Assembly (NCBI GenBank): GCA_000934455.1
Contig: KN883836.1
Location: forward strand, 179,173 to 243,172
Length of the DNA: 64,000 bases
Origin: Apostichopus parvimensis
Taxonomy: Eukaryota > Echinodermata > Holothuroidea > Aspidochirotida > Stichopodidae
Direction of reading: 5' to 3'
Shown: one piece after another, positions 25,901 through 37,834 of the stretch
How positions within the stretch are numbered: the first letter of the stretch is position 1
Layout of the letters: each line of letters starts with the position of its first letter
Translations under genes and position numbers: made by a program
Notes under the pieces: model-generated
The model's database searches: none
What the model was told of the DNA's origin: nothing
Seen by the model: the letters and a program-made list of their open reading frames with translations, nothing else

Positions 25901-28900
25901 GAGCATAACAATCACAGTGTGTGATTTGCATCATGCTGAATTTTTATTTGTTTCGTGAATTTCCTAGTCGCTCTGAGATATGTTATTGGATGTGCCACAT
26001 AATGTTAATACCATTGATGTTTAGATTATTATCGAATCATTATGGCTACAAAACTTTTGTTGAGTTTCTGTTCAACTTGTATGCCCGTTGCTGCTTTCCA
26101 TACTTATTCGCATGTACCTTTGTGGGTATTAACATTTCTAACGGTAACTTACGTAACTTGCTCTAATCCTTCACAAATAACTGAGTATTCCAATAGATCA
26201 GTGAATTCATCATACGACATCTCTCGTCCTATCTCGGTAACCTTTAGTTGCTTGACCATTGATAAACTTTGCAATTGTAAACCAGATTTTAGTGTGATTC
26301 TACTTTTTGAGGAATCGACGTAGTTAAAACATTTTTCCAAGTTTATACATCTCATGGGAATCTGTCGAAGAAGAGGCAAAATTTGTTTTTAACAGTCAAT
26401 AATTTAAAATCAAATGTGAATATTTGAGCAAAAAAATGATGAGACAGATCTATCTGTAGTCAAAACAGACGCAATTTTAATTGAAACAAAACAAATCACT
26501 AGCAGTCATTTTATCATATGAAAATTAAGTTATGTCAATAAAGTTAACGATCGACATTTGTGGCAACATAGACATGAAATTAATGTTGTAACACTTTGTC
26601 AATAAAACCAATAAAGATTCTCAAGTCGTGTCGATCCACTGGTCTTTCACACACGAGTTTTGCAGTCACTACTTGTTTTCTCACCACAGTTTGGATATTT
26701 GTTTAAAGCTGATCTTTTACATATTTGAAATCATACCATCTATTTTTCAATGAGCAATATGTGACGGTGTTAACACTTTCGAATTTAGATAAACCTTTAG
26801 AAACTAACAAAATCACTATCACATCACCAAGCCGTGTTTCGTGATGGATTACACTATATCATTTAAGCGTGCTTACCTGTACTCTAGATGCCATCTCAAT
26901 AAGCTGCATAGTCGACCGTTGTAGCAACCTGCTATGCTCCGAATTGATGTAAATTATTTCATCGCACATCTCTTTTATAGTTGCCTTAATATTGTCAACA
27001 GTTCCGCTCTTTTCAAGTAGGCATAGAATAGCTAACTTTTCACCATCTTTCATAGTCTTGAGATACTGAATAATTCGATCGGCCGCATCAGAATCGATGC
27101 CACATGTAAATCGATAAACATATTGTAGGTTAAATGGATCTAGCTGTTTAAGTATTTCACGTACCGCACTTGGAGACATAGATTTGATTTGTGCAGCTAA
27201 GTAATGAGCAGCGTACCATTCGCCAATTAGTTTGTGGAAAAACCGTACAACTGGTTTGCGCTGAATGATATCTGAGGATAATGCACTATATTTATCAACA
27301 TAGAACATAATCTCCTCCACAACTAATATACCAATCCGAACGTAACGTTCATAAAAATCTTTCCCTATTTTGGACAGAAGCTCTTCCCTCTTCCATGAAA
27401 GCTTCTTCTCTTCTCCTGCTAGCCCACTAAAAGCTACTGCATCTAATTCCGTGTGATGTTTCTCAAAAGCAGTGTCTCTAGCATTAAGATCATCGTTATA
27501 TTTGTTTATATGGTGACTATTAAAGCACATTATAATGTAACGGAAGAACGACGTGAGAGAATCAAACTTCATTTCGGTGCCAGTTTCTTGTATTATGTGC
27601 ACATACATAACGAACAAAAAAGGTACTTCACAAATATCACCGTGGATGGGATTCTTTTGGACGCTCTCCAACATACAAAGTGTAGCATTTTCATCACTAG
27701 CCACAAATGCCTTTTTAGTGTATCTGGTTCTAGCTTCATGGTCGAACCCACTTAGTCTTATCAATATATTGGATGGCGCAACTTCCTTTGGGTAACAATG
27801 GGTCCTTGTTGTTACAACTAAATTTAGCTGTTGTAACTTTGTACGCGCAAGTATATGGCGAAAATCGGATTTAAGATATTCAGAAATATCGTCAATTTCG
27901 TCATAACCATCAAGAATTAAAAGTGTGGACGTACTTCTACGAATGATAGCTTCAACATCTGTATCAGTTAGTTGAGAATCGATTGGAAGCAAGAAAAGTT
28001 TGATAGCTTCGAAAAGTGATTTGATCTTTCCTAACTGCCTAAAGCGAATGAAAATAACGAATTCTATATTTGAAAGTGGTGAGATTTTCACCCCCTTGCA
28101 CCAATCGTATACCATCTGAATACCAAGGGTTGATTTGCCGTAGCCAGGGTCTCCAATGATAACACGTATCTTAGACTTTAATAGCTCAGTGTTGAAAATG
28201 TCATGGTGTGAATCAAGTCTCTTCCAGACATGGTGTCCATGTTTAACGGGCATCGATATCTCTATGCCCCCTTCAACGTATAAGTCATCGACGCTAAACA
28301 TTTTCTCCTTGATGAATGGAATGGGGCAGATTGTTTGACAAAGTTTCTCATAGTGTATTCTTAGCTCTTGTAGAAAAAGACCTTTCTTTGCTGAAATATT
28401 AAAGATACATGAAAAATCTAAATTGATTGTACAATAAGAATGATTTAGATTGTTTCATTGATGTTTCCTGGTTCGAAAATAATGTCACGCCAAATATGCG
28501 ATGCACAATTTGCTACACTTTGTATCAAGAGAAAAATATATTCAGTGCATTGCCTTCGGGACTTGTTGTTGACATAGAACAATTAACAAGCGGAGTTAAA
28601 TACATTGCTTTCCATTTAATCTTGTTCACTGATAAATTGATTGATTTTTGTTGTTGTTGGAAACTTGAAAGAGATTGCCTGCACTTTTATTGTTTAAAAT
28701 CAAAGATGTTTTATGTAAACGGAAAACATACAAGCTTACCAGTAAAGTCTGTAATGTGATTTGGAATCATCGACTCCATCTGTAAAAATAAATCCAACGC
28801 CATTCCATAGATTGAATCTCCTAATTAGTTTCCTTTGAAGTTAACTTTTATAGTTTAAATTGATAATTATTATTTTGCTAGGATTCTCAAAAGTCTCATT

Positions 28901-31900
28901 GACTTTCCTTAAGCTGTTCTGAACAGGTCACTCAAATGAACGATACCTTGAACTCTTTATATCGCTTTGTTGTTCCAATCGACAAGTGATATGTAGAAGA
29001 AATCAAGGTAATTGTATGTCCTAAACATGTAGTGAGGTATTAGGATACGTCTATCATACATAATATGATTTCATTGTCTTTTTCAAATATAAGACATAAT
29101 TAATTAATTAATAATACAACAGTTACACACTTGAGAACTTTTGATAATTAAAGCTGTTTTTTTACACTCACCTCTCCAGTGAAATTCATTTTAATTTGTT
29201 TTTTGTTCTTATTCTTCATAACTGCATATAGAAAAGATAAAAATACTTTAAAGTAGATTCTTGGAATTATGCCTGGATCTTACTCTTACTTATCTTGCAA
29301 ACAGATATGATTCTGTGGAAGGAGTTAAAGTTTCATTATTGTTGGTTTCATTCGTCTTCAAGAAGAATGGTTAATAGTGTAACAGAAGAAGTCCCACGAG
29401 CGCTGTAGTTTTAATGTCGGTTGGGTAGTACATGACTAATGTTGAAAATGATCACAACTGAACACGAATCATTCATTTAAGAAAAAAATCTACTAGATTA
29501 CTAACCATGGACCAAATGCATTTTAAACTATACTTGGGGAATTTTCTGATAATAATCAATACATTAACATCCACTCATGTTAATGTGTTGGAATCAATTG
29601 AAATTGTTACAACTTCTATTCAGCACAAAGACATCCAGATAGACCAATTATGTTTTATCCTGTAGTGTTGTTTACCTTGATAAATGATTGCGATTATTAA
29701 CAGCATCAATACCAACGCACTCCCTAAAACCACCATCATTACAAAGAGAGTACTTTGATCTTTCACAATAGTTGCAGAGGTCAACTGGTTTGTATTGGTG
29801 ACATTTTCAGTAGACATACCAGGATCTGTAAAAAAAACACATAGCTTAGTTTATCCATCACAGGTTTGATATCATGAGACAGAAAACGAGTTCAAAGTTC
29901 AGATGGAATACAGACACCTACTTTTCAACAATATTCTCTAAAGGGCCACATATGATTTTTATTTCCCCTTGTTTAAACCAACTTTGTCAATGAACTTTAT
30001 ATTCCCTAAATGGTAAGCGAACTTAGTGAAGATTCAAAAGATATTGTCATCTGTAATACGACTATCACCCAAACGATACCGACATTAAATAAAATGTTTT
30101 CTATCAGGAACCGGTTTTAAAAACTCGTTACCTACATATTAAAGTTTACCACCCACATAATTTGACCGGAATAACAAACATGCTTTGACAACATCTTTTA
30201 CGCCTCATTTACATAAAGGTTGCAGTCTATAGGTAGCATTACTTAATTCACCTAAATGTCCCTCACTTACCACGGCATTAACACCAAAATTGTGTTTTCG
30301 TTTGTAAACAATTACATCGAATTGAGCCTATGCCAGTTTTATCCCAACTGCCTGTCTCAAATATCATCCAAGAAGTCCACGTAAAATATTCGTAGATAAT
30401 CCCTAGCAGTACTCTCTGTTAGTTCACTTCCACCTAAACATATTGTTGCCCTTTCGTGTCATCATGTCCCCCACCATATCAACACCAAGCTGAAAAATTC
30501 AATCACGCCATTTGGTCCATATTCACCTCTGTGCTTACTGATTTAATATTCTATCCCATTTACATTTTATCATATACTACCCCGCTTAAAAAGATATCAG
30601 TAGAAACTCTACTCAACATAACCAATCTGAACTACTAATACCCAGGTATATTTTTTCCAACATCCTCCTTTCACTCAATTATCTGTTTTCTTCCCGAAAT
30701 GATTCCCTCTTATAGTATCGAATAAGTTTATCTATCGCAAAATATGATATATTGTTGTCACATTTGTACACCGTTCCTTCTCCAAGGAGATGGAAGAAAC
30801 ATGAAGTGCTACCTACCACCTATTAGGATCAGGTCAAACTGCTTCGACCAGTCCAGTGGAGTGTCTTCATCTGGGTATGCTATACATTCAATAGTTAGCC
30901 TACCATTACTTGATCCATGGAATTTATACTGCGCAGTAAGGTTCACATCAAATGTTTCCTTTTCGGTTGTTATTTTTAATTTCTCATCGAAAAAGGATAT
31001 CTTGTTCTTGTCGCTGCTGTAGAATGTTCTCAACTGTATATCAACAACTGGACGAATACCATGAAGTGAGCAACTTAATCTACCCTCACGATGAATCCCT
31101 ATCAAGCAGTATCTATCTTCGCTGCAGCCATCAACCACTGGGTAAGACGGTTCTGGGTTTACTGTGATTAAAGAAGAGAAAAATGTAATTTAGTAGCTTC
31201 TTATGCTGAGAAAGTTTATTTGGTTTAACGGTACTTCCAGTAAATAGAATATTGTCTACTCAAGAGAAAACATGTAAATTGACATAATCTGACTTCATAT
31301 ACCAAATGAAATTGCACTTGAATACAGGTTTGAGTTGTTATTAGCAATGTAATTGCACTTGAAATATTGTTTGCACTTCATATTAATATTAATTTATAAC
31401 ATTGTTGAGTGATTGTTCCCGACGTTATTCAAATATAGTACTGTCGGTTCTCTCTGGAAGTGAACATTGAACTATAATCAAGGCAGCTGTTTATTTGATT
31501 TACACCCAAAGACGGTTTGTTTAAGAGCCAAAGGCCATCTATTATATTACATGAGCATGCCATTGTTGAATGCATTCAGCATGAAACGAAAGTAAACATC
31601 GATCAAGTCAGAATAAATATATTATTATGAGATAGTTTGTATTGGTGTATTCTTTTCAATCTTTCAAGCATTGGCTACGTTAATGACAATAATCCGATTT
31701 TCCTTTTTTTTCAATGAACTTACCATATACGTGAACATTGTAGAGTAAATTATCGTTGATAGTTCCATCAGTAAACGTACAAGAATATAATCCGCCATCT
31801 TGTATTTGTGCTTGATTGATTTCCAGTGCTCCATTCTCTTTTACTTCGAGATTCTCTGACGAACTGCTTTGGCTGTTTTCATCAAAGAAAGTAGCCACTA

Positions 31901-33349
31901 CATAGTCATGTGTGATATATTCTTCAGAGAGTTTTTTCCAAACCAAGTATATCGTCTTATCATTTCCACACTGCAATGTTAGTTTTGAATTTCTTTCCAC
32001 AAGCACTTGTGTTTGCTGTATTAATTCATGATCAACTGACCCTTGTTGTACTAAAATTGCCGATTCGTTTTTAACAAGAACCTCATAAGATTGAAAAGCT
32101 TTACAGACAAGAAATGACAGGAGTTTCGATTTGAGAGAGCTTACATCTAGAGTAGTGTATGATGAAAAAGATGCATTATGATTTAGTGTGCGTCTTGTTT
32201 GTGATTCAATGTACCTGTCACTAATATCGCTCCTAACTGACCATAGTAAAGTAATATTCGGCCTAGCCTTTTCTACCGAACAGGTTATGACATCGTCATC
32301 AGTTACTTCTGTAAAGCATAACGATTTGTTGTTACGGCAAACATCGATCAACGGGAAGTCTTTATCAGGCGTGACTGGAATATAAAAAGCATTAAGAGGT
32401 TCAGCTTTGTTAAATCCTTAAGTCATTTTAATATCATCGGTGGGTCTGTAACAAAATACTGAGGTATGGATCTCTGTCACTTATGCTGGTATGATTTGGT
32501 ACAAGCAACAGTTCTTGGAACGATGGTTGCCATGAAAGTATTAAACTATTTCAAATATTTTGGAGATCTTCCAAATAAGTACATTAGGTGTTAGTCGGTA
32601 TTTGACTACTACATAAAAGGCTTTCAAACTATTACTGAATTATGAATAGTGCACGATTTTACTTTGTATATATCGACTTCAGATAAGGTTCCAAGAGTAA
32701 ATAGGTCAACGTGTATTGCTAATCATATATTAAAGACTCCAATAGATGTTTATTAGAGACGGTCGCTCTTTATTAATAAAAAAAGGAGCATTAAGATAAA
32801 TTTCACTTACCAGTAACAATCACTGCAACGTAATGTAAAGACGGCTCACTGTCCTTTCTTTGGAATTTTATTGCTAAGAAAGTACGTTCATGTATAATAG
32901 ATACATCGTGTATTATGAGCGATCCATCTATTGTTATATCATAGTCCCTACTTAATCCATCATCATAGATGATATTGTTTTCTTGAAGCATAACAATAGG
33001 TGTTGTTGTGATGTAATCAACTGAGTCATACCACAGGACAGAATAAAAACCAACTCCAAATGAGCAACGTAAAGTGTAGTTTCTTCCAACTTCGATATAT
33101 TGGGTGGGTTCACATTCATCAGGATTGGCAACGACTGAAGGATGAACAAACATATTTAAATTAAAGCCCGGCTGTTGAATTATATTTAGATGTGCATTTT
33201 AACATAGTGGTGTATACTATTATATGCAGTATTAAAGTTCTTTGACTTTTTTTATTGGCAACAAAGGTGATATGATTCAGAATATTGTACTCACATATAT
33301 AAGGGACAGCTACTGTTAGCAGCAGGACGTCAAGTAACTTTAGACCCAT
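22925..33349 (-). CDS. Transmembrane Ig-NACHT receptor, 14-exon model
   Basis: The model runs from ATG at 33349 to TGA at 22925, about 1,195 residues. Order: signal peptide (1-18), one V-like Ig domain (about 20-126), two Ig domains (127-343), a fourth Ig domain (344-458), a membrane span (about 480-503), a Lys-rich juxtamembrane stretch, a NACHT ATPase with Walker A GDPGYGKST (618-626) and Walker B LLILDGYDE (695-703), a helical region, and a short tail. All 14 exons have AG acceptors and GT donors and the total is divisible by three. The Ig and membrane exons are all phase 1-1, as in Ig-superfamily receptors. NACHT proteins (STAND ATPases such as NLRs) oligomerise on ATP binding to start immune or death signalling; here the sensor would be outside the cell and the ATPase inside. 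No death-fold domain or clear leucine-rich repeat array was seen. The last four exons are short and less certain. Two split genes is the alternative; the phase chain across the membrane exon argues against it. Confidence 0.75.
23393..23418 (-). CDS. Ig-NACHT exon 13 (26 bp)
   Basis: A TTTCAG acceptor and GTAGGG donor enclose VKQFRMEW in phase 0-2. The exon is very short and supported only by splice sites and phase. Confidence 0.4.
23722..23769 (-). CDS. Ig-NACHT exon 12 (48 bp)
   Basis: Acceptor TTTTCAG and donor GTAAAG, phase 0-0. It encodes QKENGETMTRTDYQDE, a polar stretch with one Tyr typical of a receptor tail. Confidence 0.5.
24443..24480 (-). CDS. Ig-NACHT exon 11 (38 bp)
   Basis: The acceptor CCCCACAG is followed by KWYQLGKNGVWK, phase 1-0, with a GTTAGT donor. 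An inner GTAAGA donor at 24462-24457 would give an 18-bp exon and shift the frame of the rest. Confidence 0.5.
25176..25249 (-). CDS. Ig-NACHT exon 10 (74 bp)
   Basis: Acceptor TTATCAG and donor GTAAAT, phase 2-1. It reads FECCLLPEKARGKISKELDK and a little more, with no recognised domain. Confidence 0.55.
26153..26361 (-). CDS. Ig-NACHT exon 9 (209 bp)
   Basis: Acceptor TTCGACAG and donor GTAAGT, phase 0-2. It encodes helix and strand segments such as SRITLKSGLQLQSL and MVKQLKVTEIG, which could be one leucine-rich-repeat-like unit or part of the post-NACHT helical domain. Confidence 0.65.
26877..28390 (-). CDS. Ig-NACHT exon 8, NACHT ATPase (504 codons)
   Basis: A single 1,514-bp exon, phase 1-0. 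In order: a pre-NACHT segment (LQELRIHYEKLC), Walker A GDPGYGKSTL, the FVIFIRFRQL strand, Walker B LLILDGYDEID, sensor LVVTTRTHCYP, LSGFDHEAR, the VPFLFVMYVHI helix, a winged-helix-like region and VRFFHKLIGEWYAAHYLA, which matches the FxHxxxxEfxAA motif of NLRs. All catalytic motifs look intact. It belongs to the NLR/STAND NTPases. Confidence 0.9.
28740..28779 (-). CDS. Ig-NACHT exon 7 (40 bp)
   Basis: Acceptor TTTTTACAG and donor GTAAGC, phase 0-1, reading MESMIPNHITDFT. A short linker between the membrane region and NACHT. Confidence 0.6.
29172..29221 (-). CDS. Ig-NACHT exon 6, juxtamembrane (50 bp)
   Basis: Phase 1-0, donor GTGAGT. It encodes MKNKNKKQIKMNFTGE, a strongly basic stretch expected just inside a membrane span (positive-inside rule). 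Confidence 0.65.
29676..29825 (-). CDS. Ig-NACHT exon 5, membrane span (150 bp)
   Basis: Phase 1-1, acceptor TTTTTACAG, donor GTAAAC. After a Thr/Asn-rich stem it carries MVVLGSALVLMLLIIAIIY, a clear single membrane helix. Confidence 0.85.
30817..31161 (-). CDS. Ig-NACHT exon 4, fourth Ig-like domain
   Basis: Phase 1-1, 345 bp. A paired-Cys Ig pattern runs from GRLSCSL to LTIECIAYPDED, with extra Cys near the start. Two donors fit the phase (GTAGGT used here, or GTGGTA three bases earlier). Confidence 0.75.
31724..32374 (-). CDS. Ig-NACHT exon 3, second and third Ig domains
   Basis: 651 bp, phase 1-1, holding two Ig domains in one exon. The first has DVITCSV, LLWSV and LSFLVCKAF; the second has LTLQCGN, YLVWKKL and the DGGLYSCTF motif. 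Both Cys pairs and the core Trp are present. Confidence 0.85.
32811..33134 (-). CDS. Ig-NACHT exon 2, first Ig domain
   Basis: 324 bp, phase 1-1. It has YTLRCSF, VLWYDS and DGSLIIHDVS, as in a V-type Ig domain, but the usual second Cys is replaced (RTFLAIKF), so the core disulphide is missing or made elsewhere. Confidence 0.8.
33295..33349 (-). CDS. Ig-NACHT exon 1, signal peptide
   Basis: MGLKLLDVLLLTVAVPYI followed by a GTGAGT donor in phase 1. A typical short signal-peptide exon that joins in frame to the first Ig exon. Confidence 0.75.
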
Positions 33350-33359
33350 ACTTGTACTA

Positions 33360-35541
33360 GTTTAGCATTTACATCTGAAGAAAAAGTATTTAGTAGTTGT
33401 TATCAACATATTAAATACATTGAAACAAAATGAAATTGTAGAAATTCCGCCGTACAAAGTTCAACTGGAGATTTGTAGTAGAAGTCAATATCAATGTATA
33501 TGTACTAAAACCTTAAGTGCTGCACTTGTTTGCACTCCTGGTGTGGCATAGTGTTATCTGTATTGAGAATCATACGTCGTTGAACCATTAAGTTCCAAAG
33601 TTCAATGACGTACTTTCGGTTTATCTGCGTTATAGAATCGACTAGCTTTCTAGAAAACAAAATGACGGGATTCATGGACTTAATGAAGCGGTTTTCTACT
33701 AGTGCTGCCGCTCATGTTATGATAATACCTTCAACAAATCGTCATTATTGACCTATTGTTAAAGTATGATGTTGAAATATATAAATAACTGTCCTTGCGG
33801 TTCTAATTTTTAAGTTCTTACAGTTTTTATTTGCGTTACATTGAACAATTACATGCTTCAATGTGGGAACAAGCGTAACAGTACAATGTTTGTGGAAGTT
33901 GTGCAAGAATGTCTGAGGTTTTGTTGTACTTAGTACACCCTTTGGATCAAGTACTACTGGAATTTAAATTAAGATATAAAGTAGATTACATGCTCATCAG
34001 AACTTAGATTTAATGAGCTAAAACACATTGTATTGTTGTAATGTCAGCCTAACTTGCAACTTCAAATGAATTTTACTTAATAAAAAGTTCAATAGTGTAG
34101 CTTCAATAGTGTAATTTTCAAACGAAGTGCATTAAATTACAAATTAGAAGAATCTTTAAACAGAATAAATAATAAGTTGTTCAGCGTCACTTACCATGTC
34201 TGTGAGGTTTGTGTTTTAACTTATATAGGAGGTTCCATAATCTGAACAACAATCCTTAATTATAAACTAAATATAAGTTGTATATTATTTAAATCGAATA
34301 TGCATAAAACTGAATCGATTTGTCCTTACCGTTCTGTTACATGATCCTGAACATAGAGTTGTCGAGGGTGTTATCATGTCGCTGCTCATGCAATGCATAT
34401 GAAATAGGCCTATTTGATCCACACAATTTGTCGTGCATCATCGTTATCATAACGAAATCCAAAGGTGGTGTTTGCTGAACAATCTATCTATGGTGCTCGT
34501 TATCGTGATTAAACAAACTCAACACTCTGTATTAAGTTTAATAATAATCGTTTTTCGCGAAGATAGAGAAGAGAGGGATCTAGTCAGGCCTGAGGTAGTG
34601 GAGTGCCATGAGGGGATACAACTACATACGAACTCGGCTTTATATACGGACACCCTTACCACGTACGCCATGGACGATGATTGTATGTCAAGGGGTTTGA
34701 AGCCAGTAAGGAAGGTCGTCATTCCACTGTAGGATTTTGCTACCTTTAGATTACGTTCACGGTTTCAGTTGATTTTAGTTGATTTAAATTTATGTGTCGT
34801 ACCTAGGATGCCTGATATTTATTTAATATTATTATGTGCCCCATCATCAAGTTGTACATTTGTCTAATAAATACCATTCGCTATTCCTAAGCGTGCTTTA
34901 TATATGTCACTAATTGCTATCTGCTAAATATAATGAGTATAACATTTAATTCAACCAATAAATATAGTTGATAAAATATTCACATTAGGCAACGCTGTGA
35001 TAATTTAATTTTTCCTCTATTTTTATAGTCTGTGAACAGGTTTGAACGTAAAGTCATTCATGAGATGATTATTATTTTATTAGAAACGATCAATGAGTCG
35101 ACTACGCCAAACCTGAGGATGATAATATGAATCTACCTGAGACATAATCTCGGTTCTTGGTTTCTTAGTACCGCGACCAACTCTATGCTCATTAATAAGC
35201 AAGAGATGGCCATGATTATTCAATAACCTGCACTTACTATGAAAGTAAATCTTCATCACAAAGCAACGAAACTTAAACTCATTCCCGCTTAAACTCATTT
35301 TGCACGAGCGAAACAAAGTAATAAAGATTAGTCTAAGTAAAATAAAGCACCGAAAATAATTTTCTATTAGAGTAATTGCTAAACAATTTTGTAGGATAAA
35401 GAAACCTCTTCATCTGTGGCGTAGCTCGAGTGCTTAGTTTCAATTTCTTTGTTATTTATCTCAGCTAATTGAATAAAGCATCAAAGGCAAGCAATCAAAA
35501 ATATAACAGCGGTGGGAATTGTTAAACTTCTCCATTACCGC
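33360..35541. other. Intergenic region between two head-to-head Ig genes
   Basis: AT-rich with no gene seen. It would hold the promoters of the minus-strand Ig-NACHT gene and the plus-strand Ig exon, but no specific element is recognised. Exons encoding untranslated leaders may be present. Confidence 0.4.
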
Positions 35542-35875
35542 ATGATGTCTTGTTACAGCAATCCTAAACTTAAAGCGATATTCCAAATATTAGTTGCAGT
35601 ATTTGCAGTTAGTGCAGCATATCACCACACCGCGCAAGTTAATGATTCAATTCTTTTAACCTGTGGTGGTGAACGAAGTGTTAGTAGAAAGTGGGAACTA
35701 GAGGGTAACATGCTCTACTTCAATAAGGCTTGTATGAATGAAACATTTCGAGCCAGTACGTTTCTATTCTCTAATTATTCACTGTTAATAAGTCCCGTTT
35801 CTTTGTTTCATGAGGGAGAATACAAATGTTCGCGAGGCTCGACTCATCGGACCGAACACTTGATAAGGGTAACCG
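35542..35875 (+). CDS. First exon of a second Ig gene: signal peptide and V-type Ig domain
   Basis: Two ATGs (35542, 35545) precede a hydrophobic signal (AIFQILVAVFAVSAAY) and an Ig domain with ILLTCGG, SRKWELEG and HEGEYKCSRG. The exon ends in phase 1 before GTGAGT, as do the Ig exons of the neighbouring minus-strand gene. The downstream exons were not found; Penelope debris and a gap follow, so the gene may be broken or continue beyond the repeats. Confidence 0.7.
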
Positions 35876-36198
35876 GTGAGTTCCTATAAGTTAACCACTT
35901 CTTTATATATGCTAAGCTAATTAACAAAATGGCAGTTTTGTTATGAAAAGATTATATATAAACAAATCTCATCCGCAAAGTGTTTGTTATCGGCCAGATT
36001 TAAATCTATGGAGAGGTCATCTAACTTTAATGTGAAGAACACATATTGCAGAAGAAAATACCATTTAAATCAAATTGTAATTTAAGACAATACGTTTTAC
36101 GTTACTTTATTCAGCAATGTAGTCACCATCAAACTACCAAAACGTTGATGAAACCCAAACTCAACTCAGAAATTTGGCTGTTTAAATTCACTTTGAAA

Positions 36199-36420
36199 TC
36201 AGATTATGTAAACAAGTATCGTGATTAAAGATCTAGTTGAGAATATGTCACTTATTTCTTTAACACAGATAAGTAGCTCATTCAAACGGGATTTGAATAA
36301 GTGCTCTGCAATTGCACTATTCTTATTGGGATGATAGCGATCCCTAGGCTCTTCAATACCTTTACGCAGAAGGTTTTGTTTTTGTGGTGTGAGGTTAAGT
36401 CCTAACCCACGACGGTGCAA
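36199..36420 (-). other. Coding-like stretch of unknown origin
   Basis: An open frame with protein-like composition (LTPQKQNLLRKGIEEPRD, NKNSAIAEHLFKS). The NSAIAEH part resembles a motif before the end of some Penelope-type endonuclease regions, but the match is weak. No splice sites are evident. Probably transposon debris. Confidence 0.25.
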
Positions 36421-37129
36421 CGCACGTGGTACAGCAAGGAATCATCCGGGTTGCATTAGTGTAAAAACGATAAGAAATACATTTCATGAGAAAGTTTTAT
36501 ACATACGTATAAACAATTACGACCCTCGCCATCCCAGAAAACGTAAATGAAAGAGAAGCTTGGGCGAAGAAGTAAAGAAACAATTTGTTAGCTTTTTAAT
36601 AGTTTACGATAGGTAAAATAACTGTTGTGTGAAATGTTGATAGAAACACTGAAATAACAACTCGCAATCGTTAATTATTTGTTGCAATACTTTTTTATGT
36701 CTTATAAATCTATAAATATAAACCGACATTAGTGCATAAGCCATGTTCATTGAGACATTTAAAGGAAACTTTATAGATAATCTATGTACTTTATTTAATT
36801 AGAAAAAATAATGTTGTTATTGTAAGAATCTACGAAGAAAATAAGATTAATCAAGAAACATTTTAACCCATTGTTTACGAAATGACAATGACAAGTGAAA
36901 AGTAACCTCAATATTGAATATTTTCTATACTTTAAGAGTAAAAACTGTTAAAAAATAAATTCATATCAACGTAAATACATTTTTGTTTCTGTAGGAATAA
37001 GTGGTATAGGCGAACTTTCTGTAACATGTCTCAGTTACTTTGATATTTTGTATACATTAATCATTTTCCCGATCGACAATCGATCGTTGTTATTTGTTTC
37101 TCTTTTTTATTTGCCATATACTAGTTTAT

Positions 37130-37470
37130 CTTTGTCCTTCTCCAGTTTATTCCCTACTCCTTCCCTTAATTCTTTCTTTGTCCCTCCACTGTTTATCTCC
37201 TACCTCTCCTCTTCCCCTGTTGGTTTCTTTCTTTCTTCTCTCCATCCCTTGTCTACTAATCCCCTTGCATCTATCTCTTTGTGTTCACCATGCTCATTAA
37301 CCTGTCTGTATTCTGTGCGTTTTTTTGTCCCTTCTGTTACTGTTACTTGTTATTAAGCCTTTGAAGAAGATCCTGCTAGGATCGAAACGTCAGGCCAACT
37401 TACTTTTACACATTCTCCTACACAGGCTCTCTAGTGGATAAGCAGTTTGCTAACAGTTTTATTTTATTTT
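37130..37470 (+). mobile_element. Penelope-like element, 3' fragment
   Basis: A C/T-rich stretch and the following 120 bp match the 3' part of the fragment at 13490-14530, including the hammerhead-like core. No coding part remains. Confidence 0.6.
37361..37388 (+). ncRNA. Hammerhead-ribozyme-like core, degenerate copy
   Basis: Same 6-bp stem and GAAAC as at 14446, but the first core base is T rather than C (TTGAAGA), which should weaken or abolish cleavage. Confidence 0.35.
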
Positions 37471-37834
37471 AGTTTATCTTGATGTATGGTCTGTACACGC
37501 TTTCCTACATACAATATTTGTTTACTTTTTCAGTTGAATCAATGTATCAACCGTCTAAGCACTTTGGTTGGTCTGTTTTCTAACACTAATTTTCTGTAAA
37601 ATATAACTAATACCAATAACATATTTCGAATACTCGCGATTAGTGTAATTTATATGTACATTATTAAAGGGGTGTGCAAGTTGTGGCACTTTATTTGGAC
37701 AGTGAAATAAAGCTTTATCATAGTGTTCCTAAGGTTCTTTTCATTAAGTTTGCAATTTACTATATTGGTATGTTATTTAATTCAATTGTTGAAATTATTT
37801 CCGTGGTAATCAATTATTTCTGTCAAGAACGCAC

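Noticed and set aside
25636-25911. Hydrophobic 91-codon minus-strand frame that could be a membrane segment
   Set aside because: No acceptor or donor borders and the phase does not fit the flanking exons; AT-rich chance frame.
28427-28759. 110-codon open frame on the plus strand inside an intron of the Ig-NACHT gene
   Set aside because: Low-complexity composition, no domain, no splice context; it overlaps exon 7 on the other strand.
37048-37356. 102-codon plus-strand frame rich in Ser, Leu and Pro
   Set aside because: It is the C/T-rich 3' region of the Penelope fragment.
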